From: Chelatococcus asaccharovorans
GTDB taxonomy: Bacteria > Pseudomonadota > Alphaproteobacteria > Rhizobiales > Beijerinckiaceae
Assembly (NCBI RefSeq): GCF_003201475.1
Contig: NZ_QJJK01000012.1
Span: 1 to 64,000 of the forward strand
Length of the DNA: 64,000 nucleotides
Reading direction: 5' to 3'
Shown: one piece after another, positions 23,828-32,086 of the stretch
Layout of the letters: each line of letters begins with the position of its first letter
Numbering within the stretch: the first letter of the stretch is position 1
Notes under the pieces: generated by a model
What the model was told of the DNA's origin: nothing
What the model saw: the letters and a program-made list of their open reading frames with translations, nothing else
Database searches by the model: none
Program-made: the position numbers and the translations under genes

Positions 23828-24682
23828 TCATCGCAACTTGGGATCGAGCCGGTCGCGCAACCAGTCTCCGGACAGATTGACGGCGAGCGCGGTGATGAAG
23901 AGCGCGAGACCGGGATAGACGGACACCTCGGGATAGGTGCCCATGTAATTGCGGCCCTCGGCGAGCATCCGCCCCCAGCTCGGCCATGGCGGCTGCACGC
24001 CGAGCCCGAGGAAGCTCATGCCGGCCTCGAGGATGATGACGCGCGCCAGCTCCAGCGTCGCGATGACGAGGACCGGCGTCAGCACGTTGGGCAGGATATG
24101 GACGAAGATGATGCGCAGGTTGCCGACGCCGATCGCATAGGCCGACTGGACGAATTCGCGCTCCCGCACCGCCAGCACCTGGCCGCGCACCACGCGGGCG
24201 TAGCGGACCCAGCTTGTCAGCGCGAGCACGATGATGAGGTTCTGCAGGCTCGGCCCGAGCGCCGCCACGACCAGGAGGGCCAGCAGCATCAACGGGATCG
24301 AGAGCTGCACATCGACCAGCCGCATCAGCACGCGGTCGACCCAGCCCTTATAGAAGCCGGCGAACAAGCCGACGATAACCCCGATCACGCCGCCCAGCCC
24401 GACGGCGAGCGCGCCGATCGCGAGGCTGACCCGGCCGCCGTAGACGATCCGGCTGAAAAGATCCCGCCCGAGATGGTCACCGCCGAGCGGATAGCGCGTC
24501 AGATCGAGAAAGTTGAACGACGGCGGTACGAAGCGGCCACGCAGATTGTTGCGGACGGGATCCGGCAGGCCGAACAACGGGGCGAGCACGACGATGAGGA
24601 TCACCGCCGCCAGCAGCACGAGGCCGATCCAGCCGCTATGGCCGCCGGCGAACGTGCGGACTTTGCGGAGCGCTGCGATCAT
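23828..24682 (-). CDS. ABC transporter permease, DppC/OppC type
   Basis: 284 residues with about six membrane segments. The N-terminal OppC_N segment is followed by the BPD_transp_1 domain with GGDHLGRDLFSRIVYGGRVSL and the EAA-loop region (EFVQSAYAIGVGNLRIIFVHILPNVL). It ends with FLGLGVQPPWPSWGRML, the DppC hallmark. Its ATG overlaps the TGA of the dppB-like gene. Together the two form the membrane channel of a peptide-type importer. Confidence 0.92.
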   Translation of the reverse strand: MIAALRKVRTFAGGHSGWIGLVLLAAVILIVVLAPLFGLPDPVRNNLRGRFVPPSFNFLDLTRYPLGGDHLGRDLFSRIVYGGRVSLAIGALAVGLGGVIGVIVGLFAGFYKGWVDRVLMRLVDVQLSIPLMLLALLVVAALGPSLQNLIIVLALTSWVRYARVVRGQVLAVREREFVQSAYAIGVGNLRIIFVHILPNVLTPVLVIATLELARVIILEAGMSFLGLGVQPPWPSWGRMLAEGRNYMGTYPEVSVYPGLALFITALAVNLSGDWLRDRLDPKLR

Positions 24683-25599
24683 CGCGTCACCCGGATGCGC
24701 GGATCGAGAAGCGGATAGATCAGGTCGATCAGCAAATTCGTGAAGACGAAGATCACCGCGATCAGGAAAACGCCCGCCTGGATGACCGGGAAATCCTTGT
24801 TTTCGATGGCTTGCAGCAGAAGCCGGCCGACACCGGGCCAAGAGAACACGGTCTCGGTTACGGCCGAGCCGCCGAGAAGTTCCGCGGTGAGGATCGCGAC
24901 CATGGTGACGACGGGAATGAGCGCATTGCGGCCGGCATGGCGGGTGTAGATCGTGCCCGGCGGAAGCCCTTTGGCGCGCGCCGTACGGACATAATCCTCC
25001 GACAGCGCGTCGAGCATGCTGGAGCGGAACAGCCGCGAGACAGTGGCAGCGACGAAAATCGAGAGCGTCAGGACGGGCAGGACGAGAGAGGCGAGGCTGT
25101 CCCAACCGCCGGTCGGCAGCCAGCCGAGGTTCACGCCGAAATACAGAATGAGCATGATGCCGAGCCAGAACACCGGTGTCGCCTGCCCGAGCAGCGCGAC
25201 CGTCATGGCCAGGAATTCGAGGAACGAACCGCGTTTGACGGCGGCGACGAAGCCCGCGAGCGAACCGATGATCACGCCGAGCACGATCGACGTGCTGGCG
25301 AGGATTGCGGTCGCCGGCAGACGCTCCAGCACGAGGTCCATCGCCGGGCGGAAAAACTGGTAGGACAGGCCGAAGTCGCCCTGCACCGCGCGGATGAGAA
25401 AATCCAGATACTGGATGACCATGGGGCGCTCCAGGCCGAGTTCGGCCCGGAGCGCCGCCACCTGGGCTTCCGGCGTCCCGAGGGGGAGGAGAAGGACGGC
25501 GGGGTCGCCCAGCATGCGGGTGACGACAAAGACGATCGTCACGATGCCCCACACCGCAACGAGCGCTTCACCGAGACGCTCAATGATGTAGCGGGACAT
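24679..25599 (-). CDS. ABC transporter permease, DppB/OppB type
   Basis: 306 residues, with the DppB family opening (RYIIERLGEALVAVWGIVTIVFV), a periplasmic loop with LGLERPMVIQYLDFL, and the EAA loop EDYVRTARAKGLPPGTIYTRHAGRNALIPVV. It carries six predicted membrane helices. It begins 10 nt after the binding-protein gene. No ATPase gene follows in the operon; the two permeases are succeeded by hyuA and hyuB. Confidence 0.92.
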   Translation of the reverse strand: MSRYIIERLGEALVAVWGIVTIVFVVTRMLGDPAVLLLPLGTPEAQVAALRAELGLERPMVIQYLDFLIRAVQGDFGLSYQFFRPAMDLVLERLPATAILASTSIVLGVIIGSLAGFVAAVKRGSFLEFLAMTVALLGQATPVFWLGIMLILYFGVNLGWLPTGGWDSLASLVLPVLTLSIFVAATVSRLFRSSMLDALSEDYVRTARAKGLPPGTIYTRHAGRNALIPVVTMVAILTAELLGGSAVTETVFSWPGVGRLLLQAIENKDFPVIQAGVFLIAVIFVFTNLLIDLIYPLLDPRIRVTR

Positions 25600-25609
25600 C
25601 GTGCGGGCC

Positions 25610-27145
25610 TTACTTCTTCACCACGTCGGTCGCGCGCACCCAGTCGCCCCCCCGCGCCTTCCAGGTGATCTTTTTCGACGTGCCATAGGTGAAGGGCTGC
25701 GCGAACAGGAAGATCACCGGCGCTTCCTCGCACATGCGCGCGGTTGCAGTCTTGTAGGCCTCCAGACGCTTGGCGGGATCGGTCGTGCCGCGGCCGGCCT
25801 TGAGGGCTTCGTCGAAGGGCTTGTCGTCGAAATAGGCGGTCGGGTTTGCGGCGGCGTAGAGGCTCAGCATGCCGTCGGCATCGAGCGTCGGCCAGGCCTG
25901 GCCCAGCAGCGCCATCTGGCCCATGTCGCGGCCCGCATAGGTCTTGACCCAGGCGCCGAAGTCCATCTCCTTGATGGTCGCTTCCACGCCCACGTCCTGC
26001 AGCTGGCCGGCGACGATCTGTCCGATCTCGCTCGCCATGAAATAGCGGTTGAGCGGGACTTCGAGATCGATCTTCAACGGGGTCGTGACGCCCGCCTCCT
26101 TCAAGAGTTGCTTGGCCTTGGCAGGATCATAGGGATAGGGCTTGAGATCCTTGTTGAAGCCGAAATAGGCCGGCGTCATGATCTGGCACTGGCTGACGGT
26201 GCCAAGCCCGCCCAGCAGCGCCTCGACCATGCCTTCCTTGTCGACCGCGTAGTTGAGAGCCTGGCGCAGCTTGGTGTTGCCGGCGAGCGGCGCCTTCAAG
26301 GTGTTCATGCGCACGACCATCGAGCGGCTGCTCGGCACCCAGCCGGCGTCCGCGCGTCCGCTCTTCTTGATGCGCTCGACATCCTCCAGCGGCAGGTCAA
26401 AGGCAAGGTCGAGCTCGCCCGCAAGGATGCCGGCGACCCGCGCCGAGGCCTCGGGAACAACCCGCATGGAGACTTCGTCGAACGTCGGCTTCTCAAGAAC
26501 CGCCTTGTCGTTCGGCGCGAGAATCAGCCGGTCGCCGGCGACGAACTGCTTCAGCGTGTAAGGGCCGGTGCCATAGGCCTCGGTCGCCGGATTATGCGTC
26601 TTCATCCATTCCGGCGAGAGGAAGAAGATCATCGACAGCTGGTCCGGCAGCGTGGGGTATGGACCCTTCGTCTTGATGCGAACCTGGGTCGGGCTCACGA
26701 CCTCGACCTCGGAGACCGGATCGAACCAGGCGCGGTTGCGCGACTTCGTCTCGGGATTGCGGATGCGGTCGATGTTCCATTTCACCGCTTCGGCATCCAG
26801 CGGTTCACCGCCCGGGAAGGTGACGCCCGGCTTCAGATTGAAGAGCCATGCGGCATCGCCTTCCGGCTGCCAGCTCTCGGCAAGAACGCCATAAAGCTTG
26901 CCGTCCGGGCCGCGCGCCACGAGCGGGGAATAAAGATGCGCCGCAACGCTGACGTCCGTACCGACGACCTGTGCCTGGGTGGGGTCCAGGGTATTCACAG
27001 TCGAGGACAGCGCGATGGTCAGCGTCTCCGCCGAAGCGCTGGAGGCGAGAGCCCCGGCGAGCGACGCACCCAGCCAGGCCGCGACAGTCAGGGATCGCCA
27101 GGATCCCGGCGCGGCGCCGGCCAATTTCGAAATCGTTGTCACCAT
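25610..27145 (-). CDS. Peptide-type ABC transporter substrate-binding protein (SBP family 5)
   Basis: 511 residues. A signal peptide (residues about 18-40, ending ASSASA-ET) precedes the SBP_bac_5 fold with DPTQAQVVGTDVSVAAHLYSPLV, AESWQPEGDAAWLFNLKPGVTFPGGEPLDAEAV and LRQALNYAVDKEGMV. ATG 27145 is chosen because GGGAGG is 5 nt upstream; the GTG 6 nt further up falls onto that site. It captures the substrate for the two permeases in the periplasm. A putative TrmB-type operator is 69 nt upstream. Confidence 0.92.
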   Translation of the reverse strand: MVTTISKLAGAAPGSWRSLTVAAWLGASLAGALASSASAETLTIALSSTVNTLDPTQAQVVGTDVSVAAHLYSPLVARGPDGKLYGVLAESWQPEGDAAWLFNLKPGVTFPGGEPLDAEAVKWNIDRIRNPETKSRNRAWFDPVSEVEVVSPTQVRIKTKGPYPTLPDQLSMIFFLSPEWMKTHNPATEAYGTGPYTLKQFVAGDRLILAPNDKAVLEKPTFDEVSMRVVPEASARVAGILAGELDLAFDLPLEDVERIKKSGRADAGWVPSSRSMVVRMNTLKAPLAGNTKLRQALNYAVDKEGMVEALLGGLGTVSQCQIMTPAYFGFNKDLKPYPYDPAKAKQLLKEAGVTTPLKIDLEVPLNRYFMASEIGQIVAGQLQDVGVEATIKEMDFGAWVKTYAGRDMGQMALLGQAWPTLDADGMLSLYAAANPTAYFDDKPFDEALKAGRGTTDPAKRLEAYKTATARMCEEAPVIFLFAQPFTYGTSKKITWKARGGDWVRATDVVKK

Positions 27146-27213
27146 GATCACCTCCCGAAAGGACGATCTGCCCGCTACGCCCGGGCCAGCGAATGTTCCC
27201 TTGGCCTCATTAG

Positions 27214-27230
27214 TAGTCAGAGACTGAATA
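27214..27230 (-). promoter_or_regulatory. Candidate TrmB-family operator upstream of the opp-hyu operon
   Basis: On the minus strand: TATTCA-N5-TGACTA, an inverted repeat with one mismatch. The same twelve bases with the same 5-nt spacing occur at 28554-28570 in the promoter region of the regulator gene. It is 69 nt before the binding-protein start. Confidence 0.55.
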
Positions 27231-27309
27231 TTCTTTCAAGAGAAAAATGGGCGTCGGCGCGCGGCAAATGCACGCGATCGCTTCTTAGTGTTGGATGGGA
27301 CGTTGGTGT

Positions 27310-27410
27310 GATGGCGCCGCTTCGTGGATCCCTTCCCGTCGCGACGCGACACCAGGGATGACACAGAGCTGTGGCCGCCCCTCACCTCTCCCTGGCGGGG
27401 AGAGGGAGAA
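27310..27410. repeat. Mosaic of palindromic repeat fragments
   Basis: The segment about 27315-27365 (TGGATCC...GGGATGACAC) resembles the right half of the element at 18741-18787. It is followed by CTCTCCC/GGGAGAG (27386-27392/27398-27404), like the hairpins at 6118-6140. Two repeat families therefore lie side by side, one truncated. Confidence 0.55.
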
Positions 27411-27521
27411 GCGCGGGTGGTCCTTCCACATCCGTGGAACGACGAAAGCGCGCGGCTTGCGCACTGCAACCGCCTTCATGGGCATAACCGGAACGGATGC
27501 GCGCCTGTGAACGTCGATCCT

Positions 27522-28466
27522 TTAGCCAGCCTTGGCTTTCCGTTTGCGCGGCTCTGGCTTCGGCACGCGTTTGGCGGGGGAGAAATCCTCCCGATCCGGC
27601 TCGAAGGCGGGTTCGTAGGGCAACCGGCTGCGCACGAAGGAGCGAATTTCCTCGCCCAGCGGAATCATGCCGAAGGACTGGCGCAGCTTGTAGAGCGCCG
27701 GACCGAAGGCTTCTTCCACCTCCTCCTCGAAGCGCATCATGATCTCGGCGAGATAGAGCTCGTGCCGCAGAAATACGCCTGCGAGATAGACGAAGGAACG
27801 GTTCTCCGAAAACGCGCCTTCCTGCCTGTCCTGCGAATGGATGAGAGCGCTGCTGAAGTCAGCGCAGATCGTGAAGAAGTCGGGGCCGAGACTTGCGCCG
27901 TTGCCCTCGTGCGGCCAAAGCCTCACATGCGGCAGGTCCGGCAGATCCGGCCTTTCGCCGTAATACACGAACAGACATTCGACCTTGCGGTCGATGGCCT
28001 TGCAGAGCTCCTCCCAGACGGCCGCCGGCAGGATCGACGGGCCGCGCAGCACGAGCTGACGCGTCGAGCCGGCGATGAGGGCGATCAGCCGGCGTTCGAT
28101 GGCGTTCCAGCCATCGAGCATCTCCACATAATCGGCGTTGGCGGGCGGGCTCAAGGTCGACAGGCGACTGACCAGTGCGTCACAACGCTTCTGGGTCTCG
28201 CTCGCCAAAGTTCCGAAGAACTGGTCCGGTGGAACAGCGATGTAACGGGCCGGACGCGCGGAGATCTGGACAGTCGCGGCCCGCTTCATGAGGCCGCGTA
28301 TGACATTGTAGGTATTGGGCACCGGCAGACCCGCCTGACGCGCAAGCTCATAGGCCGTGGCCGGGCCTATGGCCACAAGAGCCACATAGACCTTCGCCTC
28401 GTGATCGGAGAAGCCCACCGCGATCAGATCGCGCTGTACGTCCTGCAGGCCGCGCTCCAACGCCAT
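27522..28466 (-). CDS. TrmB-family transcriptional regulator
   Basis: 314 residues. The N-terminal winged helix (LIAVGFSDHEAKVYVALVAIGPATAYELARQAGLPVPNTYNVIRGLMKRA, residues about 12-65 with the family opening) is of the TrmB/MarR type. A ligand-binding region and a Lys/Arg-rich tail follow (PKPEPRKRKAKAG). ATG 28466 is preceded by GAGGACGGG; a longer frame lacks a site. It lies upstream of the opp-hyu operon on the same strand and diverges from the 28631 gene. Identical candidate operators in front of both suggest that it controls them and itself. Confidence 0.8.
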   Translation of the reverse strand: MALERGLQDVQRDLIAVGFSDHEAKVYVALVAIGPATAYELARQAGLPVPNTYNVIRGLMKRAATVQISARPARYIAVPPDQFFGTLASETQKRCDALVSRLSTLSPPANADYVEMLDGWNAIERRLIALIAGSTRQLVLRGPSILPAAVWEELCKAIDRKVECLFVYYGERPDLPDLPHVRLWPHEGNGASLGPDFFTICADFSSALIHSQDRQEGAFSENRSFVYLAGVFLRHELYLAEIMMRFEEEVEEAFGPALYKLRQSFGMIPLGEEIRSFVRSRLPYEPAFEPDREDFSPAKRVPKPEPRKRKAKAG

Positions 28467-28553
28467 GTCCCGTCCTCGCCAAGTCGTTTGATCGCCCGTC
28501 GTCCTTGCCTGCCCTATCACGGCTCGCACATCGGCACCAAGGTCGGCAGATAT

Positions 28554-28570
28554 TATTCAATTGTTGACTA
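28554..28570 (+). promoter_or_regulatory. Candidate TrmB-family operator between divergent genes
   Basis: TATTCA-N5-TGACTA, identical in both half-sites and spacing to the site at 27214-27230. It lies midway between the regulator start (28466) and the divergent gene start (28631), so one protein could control both directions. Confidence 0.55.
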
Positions 28571-28630
28571 TCATAAATGCCGCGACTACGAAACAACGCG
28601 TGGCGAGCAGGGAAATGGAGCGATCGGGCC

Positions 28631-29596
28631 ATGAGCGCGAGCGATGTGCAGGCCGTTGTGGCGATGATCGATGCCGAGACGGCCGCGATCCTGAACCAGG
28701 AGCCAGAGGAGGCGAGAAAGCTGCGTGAAGGCCGGCTCGATGACAAGGCAGGCGCCTATGGGCAGTATTTCGGCACCTGGGACATCGCCGCCGGAATGCT
28801 CCGCGACTGTTCCATGTATGCGCTCTATCCCTTGTTGCGGCTGGCGCGGCAGCAGCGAAGCGACCTGAATATTGCCGCGATGGCGGACGAGATGCTGCCG
28901 CCCTACACGAACTACCTGGGCTATAGCGGCTTTCCCACCTTGGAGCGGCTGGGCGATGCGCTGCGCCCGGTTCTGAGGGAAGCAACGCCCGAAGAAGCCG
29001 ATGCGCTACTCTCAGCTTATCTGCGTTATGCCAACCGGCTCTACTGCTGGGTCTATCACTACTTTCCCTGGAATCTCGGGGAAAACTTTCGTTATCCCGA
29101 TGATGCGGGTTCCCGCGCGGCCGATGCTGACGCGGCACGCGCGGCGGCCGCGATCGTCGATGGTTTCAGCCCGAGCGATACCTTCATCACCCTGAGCTGG
29201 CAGCCGCTCGGCGTCAGCGTCCGGGCCTGGCTCGCCGTCAACCAGAACCCCGAGCTCTGCCGCGACCTCCTCGAGGCCCTGCCCTTCACGGTGCTGCAGG
29301 AGCATCCGATGGTCACGGGCGAATCGATGTTCGCCTGGACGCCCCTGACGACGACCGCGCCGGTGCATGTCACCGAGGAAATCCGCTTCGCGCCGCTTGG
29401 CCGCCTCCGCTTTTCGCAGCGCACGGGCCAAAAGCTCGTGGTGCAATATGGCGCGACCAAGGAGACGATCCGCGCCCCGCTTCTCGGCGGCGTGGTGGCA
29501 GAGGACAAGGCGAAGCTGCCGGCCGTCGGCCGCGCGGTGTGGGATGCGACCTATGCCTCGAAAGAGCTGATCTGGCTCACCGTCGCGCGCGCCTGA
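28631..29596 (+). CDS. Protein with cyclophilin-like C-terminal domain, possibly cucumopine-synthase related
   Basis: 321 residues. The N-terminal part (to about 155) is helical (AETAAILNQEPEEARKLREG, GTWDIAAGMLRDCSMYALYPLLRL). The C-terminal part has the pattern of the DUF3830/cyclophilin-like fold (LPFTVLQEHPMVTGESMFAWTPL, LGRLRFSQRTGQKLVVQYG). A helical bundle plus such a domain is known from cucumopine synthase of Agrobacterium, where I recall the order being reversed. The catalytic role is unproven. ATG 28631 fits the family-like helix start; ATG 28577 is an alternative. The gene diverges from the TrmB-like regulator and converges on the DJ-1 gene. Confidence 0.5.
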   Translation: MSASDVQAVVAMIDAETAAILNQEPEEARKLREGRLDDKAGAYGQYFGTWDIAAGMLRDCSMYALYPLLRLARQQRSDLNIAAMADEMLPPYTNYLGYSGFPTLERLGDALRPVLREATPEEADALLSAYLRYANRLYCWVYHYFPWNLGENFRYPDDAGSRAADADAARAAAAIVDGFSPSDTFITLSWQPLGVSVRAWLAVNQNPELCRDLLEALPFTVLQEHPMVTGESMFAWTPLTTTAPVHVTEEIRFAPLGRLRFSQRTGQKLVVQYGATKETIRAPLLGGVVAEDKAKLPAVGRAVWDATYASKELIWLTVARA

Positions 29597-29610
29597 CCCT
29601 TTTCAGGCGC
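29589..29610. terminator. Hairpin spanning both stop codons of convergent genes
   Basis: GCGCCTGA (29589-29596) and TCAGGCGC (29603-29610) form an 8-bp stem with a 6-nt loop. The TGA stop of the plus-strand gene and the TGA stop of the minus-strand gene are its inner arms. It could serve as a two-way terminator, but there is no T run on either side. Confidence 0.4.
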
Positions 29611-30184
29611 TAACGCGGCGCTGCGCGCGGGCGTCGCGCAGCATCGCGAGGAAGGCGCGCATGACGAAGGCGTGGTTTTCCCAGGTGCGGCCGCTGACCA
29701 GGTTGCCGTCGACGACATAGGGTTCGTCGACGAAAGTGCCGCCGCAGACCTCGAGGTCGAAGCGGCATTTGCGCACGCAGGCCATGCGCCGTCCGCGCAC
29801 GCGGTCGGCGCGGGCGGGGATCTCGACCCCGTGGCAGACGCTGGCGATCGGCTTGCCGGTATCGAAAAAATGCTGCGTGATGCGGATCAGATCCGCGTCG
29901 TCGCGGATATATTCCGGCGCGCGGCCGCCGCTGAAGAAGATGCCGGCATAGTCGGCGGGGTCGATGTCGCTGAAGGCGACATCCGCGTTGATCTGATAGC
30001 CCTCCCACTCGCGGGTGATGGTCCAGCCCGGACGCACCTCGTGCATGACCATCTGGAACAGGCGCCGTTCCGGGCCCGCGACCACCGGCAGGAAATCGTC
30101 CTCCTGCAGCCGGATATAGGGATAGAGCGTATCGAGCGTCTCGGACGCATCGCCGACGATAATCAGAACCTTGTCTTGAGCCAT
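29603..30184 (-). CDS. DJ-1/PfpI family protein
   Basis: 193 residues, the class I glutamine amidotransferase-like fold of DJ-1/PfpI. The nucleophile-elbow cysteine lies in ASVCHGVEIPAR (Cys about 116), with the His directly after it as in PfpI. VLIIVGDASETLDTLYPYIRL supplies the conserved early acidic residue, and IFFSGGRAPEYIRDD is the family strand-loop. Members include proteases, glyoxalases and isonitrile hydratases, so the reaction is open. It is the last gene of the IclR-headed transporter operon (58 nt after the ATPase gene). Confidence 0.87.
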   Translation of the reverse strand: MAQDKVLIIVGDASETLDTLYPYIRLQEDDFLPVVAGPERRLFQMVMHEVRPGWTITREWEGYQINADVAFSDIDPADYAGIFFSGGRAPEYIRDDADLIRITQHFFDTGKPIASVCHGVEIPARADRVRGRRMACVRKCRFDLEVCGGTFVDEPYVVDGNLVSGRTWENHAFVMRAFLAMLRDARAQRRVSA

Positions 30185-30241
30185 ATGCAGTCTCCGGCAA
30201 CGAAGCGTCGTTGGCGTCCCGGCTGATGGTCCGGTGCGGCC

Positions 30242-31039
30242 TCAGGCGACGAGCGAGGGTCGATGGTCATCGAAGACGCCCCGCTCGAGGAAGATGCGGG
30301 TGATCTTGTCGACGAGATCGGCGAAACGCGGATCAACCCGCGCGCCGAGCCCCCGCGGGCGCGGGAGATCGACCTCGAAGATGCGGTCGATCGTGCCTGG
30401 CCGCGGGCTCATGACGACCACCCTGTCGGCAAGCAGCACGGCCTCGTCGATCGAATGGGTGATGAAGAACACGGTCATGCGATCGCGCGTCCACAAGGTC
30501 TCGAGATCGAGCCGCATCTGCTCGCGGGTCAGCGCGTCGAGCGCGCCGAACGGCTCATCCATCAGGAGAATGGTCGGCTGATGGATGAGGCCGCGCGCGA
30601 TGGCCGCGCGCTGCTGCATGCCGCCCGACAGTTCGAAGGGAAAGCGATCCATGAACTGGCCGAGGCCCACCGCATCGAGCAGGCTTTCCGCCCGGGCGCG
30701 ATAGGCCTTCACGTCGAGCCCGCGCAGCTGGATCTGCAGGAGCACGTTGCCCAGAATGTCCCGCCAGTCCACCAGCGTCGCCCGCTGAAAGACGATGCCG
30801 GTGTCGGAGCGGGGACCGCTGACCTCCTCCCCCGCCACGCGCACGACGCCGGAGGTGGCGGGCGTGAGACCTGTGACCAGCCTGAGGAGCGTGCTCTTGC
30901 CGCAGCCTGACGGACCAACGACGGCGACGAACTCGCCCTGGCGGATGTCGAGGTCGACCTGTTTGAGCGCAACCGTCTGCTGAAGGTCGCGGATGAAGAC
31001 CTTGCCGACACCCGCGAGCTCGATATGTGTGGCCGTCAT
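30242..31039 (-). CDS. ABC transporter ATP-binding protein, NitT/TauT type
   Basis: 265 residues. Walker A GPSGCGKST, signature LSGGMQQR, Walker B LLMDEPFGALD and the switch His in FFITHSIDEA are all present, so it should be an active ATPase. The overall pattern is that of SsuB/TauB. ATG 31039 is 7 nt after the binding-protein stop; a TTG start at 31054 would overlap that gene. It powers uptake through the permease at 32087. Confidence 0.93.
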   Translation of the reverse strand: MTATHIELAGVGKVFIRDLQQTVALKQVDLDIRQGEFVAVVGPSGCGKSTLLRLVTGLTPATSGVVRVAGEEVSGPRSDTGIVFQRATLVDWRDILGNVLLQIQLRGLDVKAYRARAESLLDAVGLGQFMDRFPFELSGGMQQRAAIARGLIHQPTILLMDEPFGALDALTREQMRLDLETLWTRDRMTVFFITHSIDEAVLLADRVVVMSPRPGTIDRIFEVDLPRPRGLGARVDPRFADLVDKITRIFLERGVFDDHRPSLVA

Positions 31040-31046
31040 GGCGCGC

Positions 31047-32027
31047 TTATTCAACGAATGCGTTGGTGAAGAAGGCAGTCGCCGGCTTGTCGGTCTCGAC
31101 GCCCTGGTATGTCTTCAATAGGCTCAGCGTATTGGCCCAGTCCGCCTCGGATCCGGCGCCGATCGGCTTGCCCTTGGTATTCGGCGATTCCATTTTTGCG
31201 AGAGACACATCCATCTGCTGGCGCAGGATCTTCGCGTCGAGAACGGGCTTGCTCTTGAGGGCCGCAGCGATCACGCCCTCGGGATCCTTCTTCGCTTCGG
31301 CGAAGGTCTTCTGCGTGGCGCGGGCAAAGCGCTTGACGAGGTCGGGCGATTTCTCCGCGGTCTGATTGTTGGTGATGACGGTGAGGCCGACCAGGCTGAC
31401 GCCGAGATCGTCGAAGGCCATCACGGAGGCGGGAACCCCCTGCGCCTCCATCACGAAGGACTGGGCGTCGACACTGCCGAGCGTCGCGTCGGCGCGCTTT
31501 TCGAGGACGGCCACGACTTTTGCCGCGGCATCGACATTGACCAGCTTGATCTTGCTGGCATCGAGCTTGTTGGCCGCCACGACGGCAGGAAACAGCGCGG
31601 TCAGCGCGTCGCCGGCGGTGATCGAGATGGTCTTGCCCTCGAGATCCTTGGCCGTCTTGATGTTGGCGTCCTCGCGCGCGACCACGGCAAAGATGCCGCT
31701 GTTCATCAGCGACATGACGGTCTTGATGGGGAGGCCCTTCGATGCGGCGACAATGAGGGTGCCGGCGTCGACGATCCCGAAGGTGTCGCCGTTGGCCCCG
31801 AGCGCCTGGGCGGTCGCGGCGCCGCCGCGCCCTTCGTTGATGGTGAGATCGATGCCTTCGTCGCGATAGAAGCCCTTCTCCACGCCATAGTAGAACGGCG
31901 CGTGGAAACCGAGCAGCTGCCAGTTCAGCCTGAGGCTCGCCTTGTCGGCCGCGGCCGCACTGCCAAGCCCGATGGCCATCGATGCGGCCAGGCCCGCGGC
32001 AATGCCAAGGATGCGCTTTATTGTCAT
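31047..32027 (-). CDS. ABC transporter substrate-binding protein, NMT1/SsuA-like
   Basis: 326 residues with a signal peptide (about 1-27, GSAAAA-DK). The NMT1/THI5-like fold follows: LRLNWQLLGFHAPFYYGVEKGFYRDEGIDLTI and ALGANGDTFGIVDAGTLIVAASKGLPIK. Relatives bind sulfonates, taurine, pyrimidine precursors or aromatic acids. The motif LNWxLxGxHAPFYxGxxKGFYxxEGID is shared with pyrimidine-precursor binding proteins (ThiY/RiboX-like), but the ligand remains uncertain. Confidence 0.9.
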   Translation of the reverse strand: MTIKRILGIAAGLAASMAIGLGSAAAADKASLRLNWQLLGFHAPFYYGVEKGFYRDEGIDLTINEGRGGAATAQALGANGDTFGIVDAGTLIVAASKGLPIKTVMSLMNSGIFAVVAREDANIKTAKDLEGKTISITAGDALTALFPAVVAANKLDASKIKLVNVDAAAKVVAVLEKRADATLGSVDAQSFVMEAQGVPASVMAFDDLGVSLVGLTVITNNQTAEKSPDLVKRFARATQKTFAEAKKDPEGVIAAALKSKPVLDAKILRQQMDVSLAKMESPNTKGKPIGAGSEADWANTLSLLKTYQGVETDKPATAFFTNAFVE

Positions 32028-32086
32028 GTTATATCCTCCCCTGTTCGACGTTGAATCTTAGTCGTCACGTCTTCTTGTTGTATAGA

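Larger units (their letters stand above)
27146..27521. other. Spacer with operator and repeat remnants
   Basis: 376 nt between the opp-hyu operon and the TrmB-like regulator gene. It holds the inverted repeat at 27214-27230, then from 27310 a mosaic of palindromic repeat fragments (listed separately). No gene was found. Confidence 0.6.

Noticed and set aside
24683-25552. N-terminal extension of the DppC-like permease to about 574 residues
   Set aside because: The extra part is an out-of-frame reading of the DppB-like gene. The ATG at 24682 overlapping the DppB stop gives a normal 284-residue permease.
25601-27361. A 586-codon plus-strand frame
   Set aside because: Antisense to the binding-protein gene and running on into repeat DNA; no recognisable domain.
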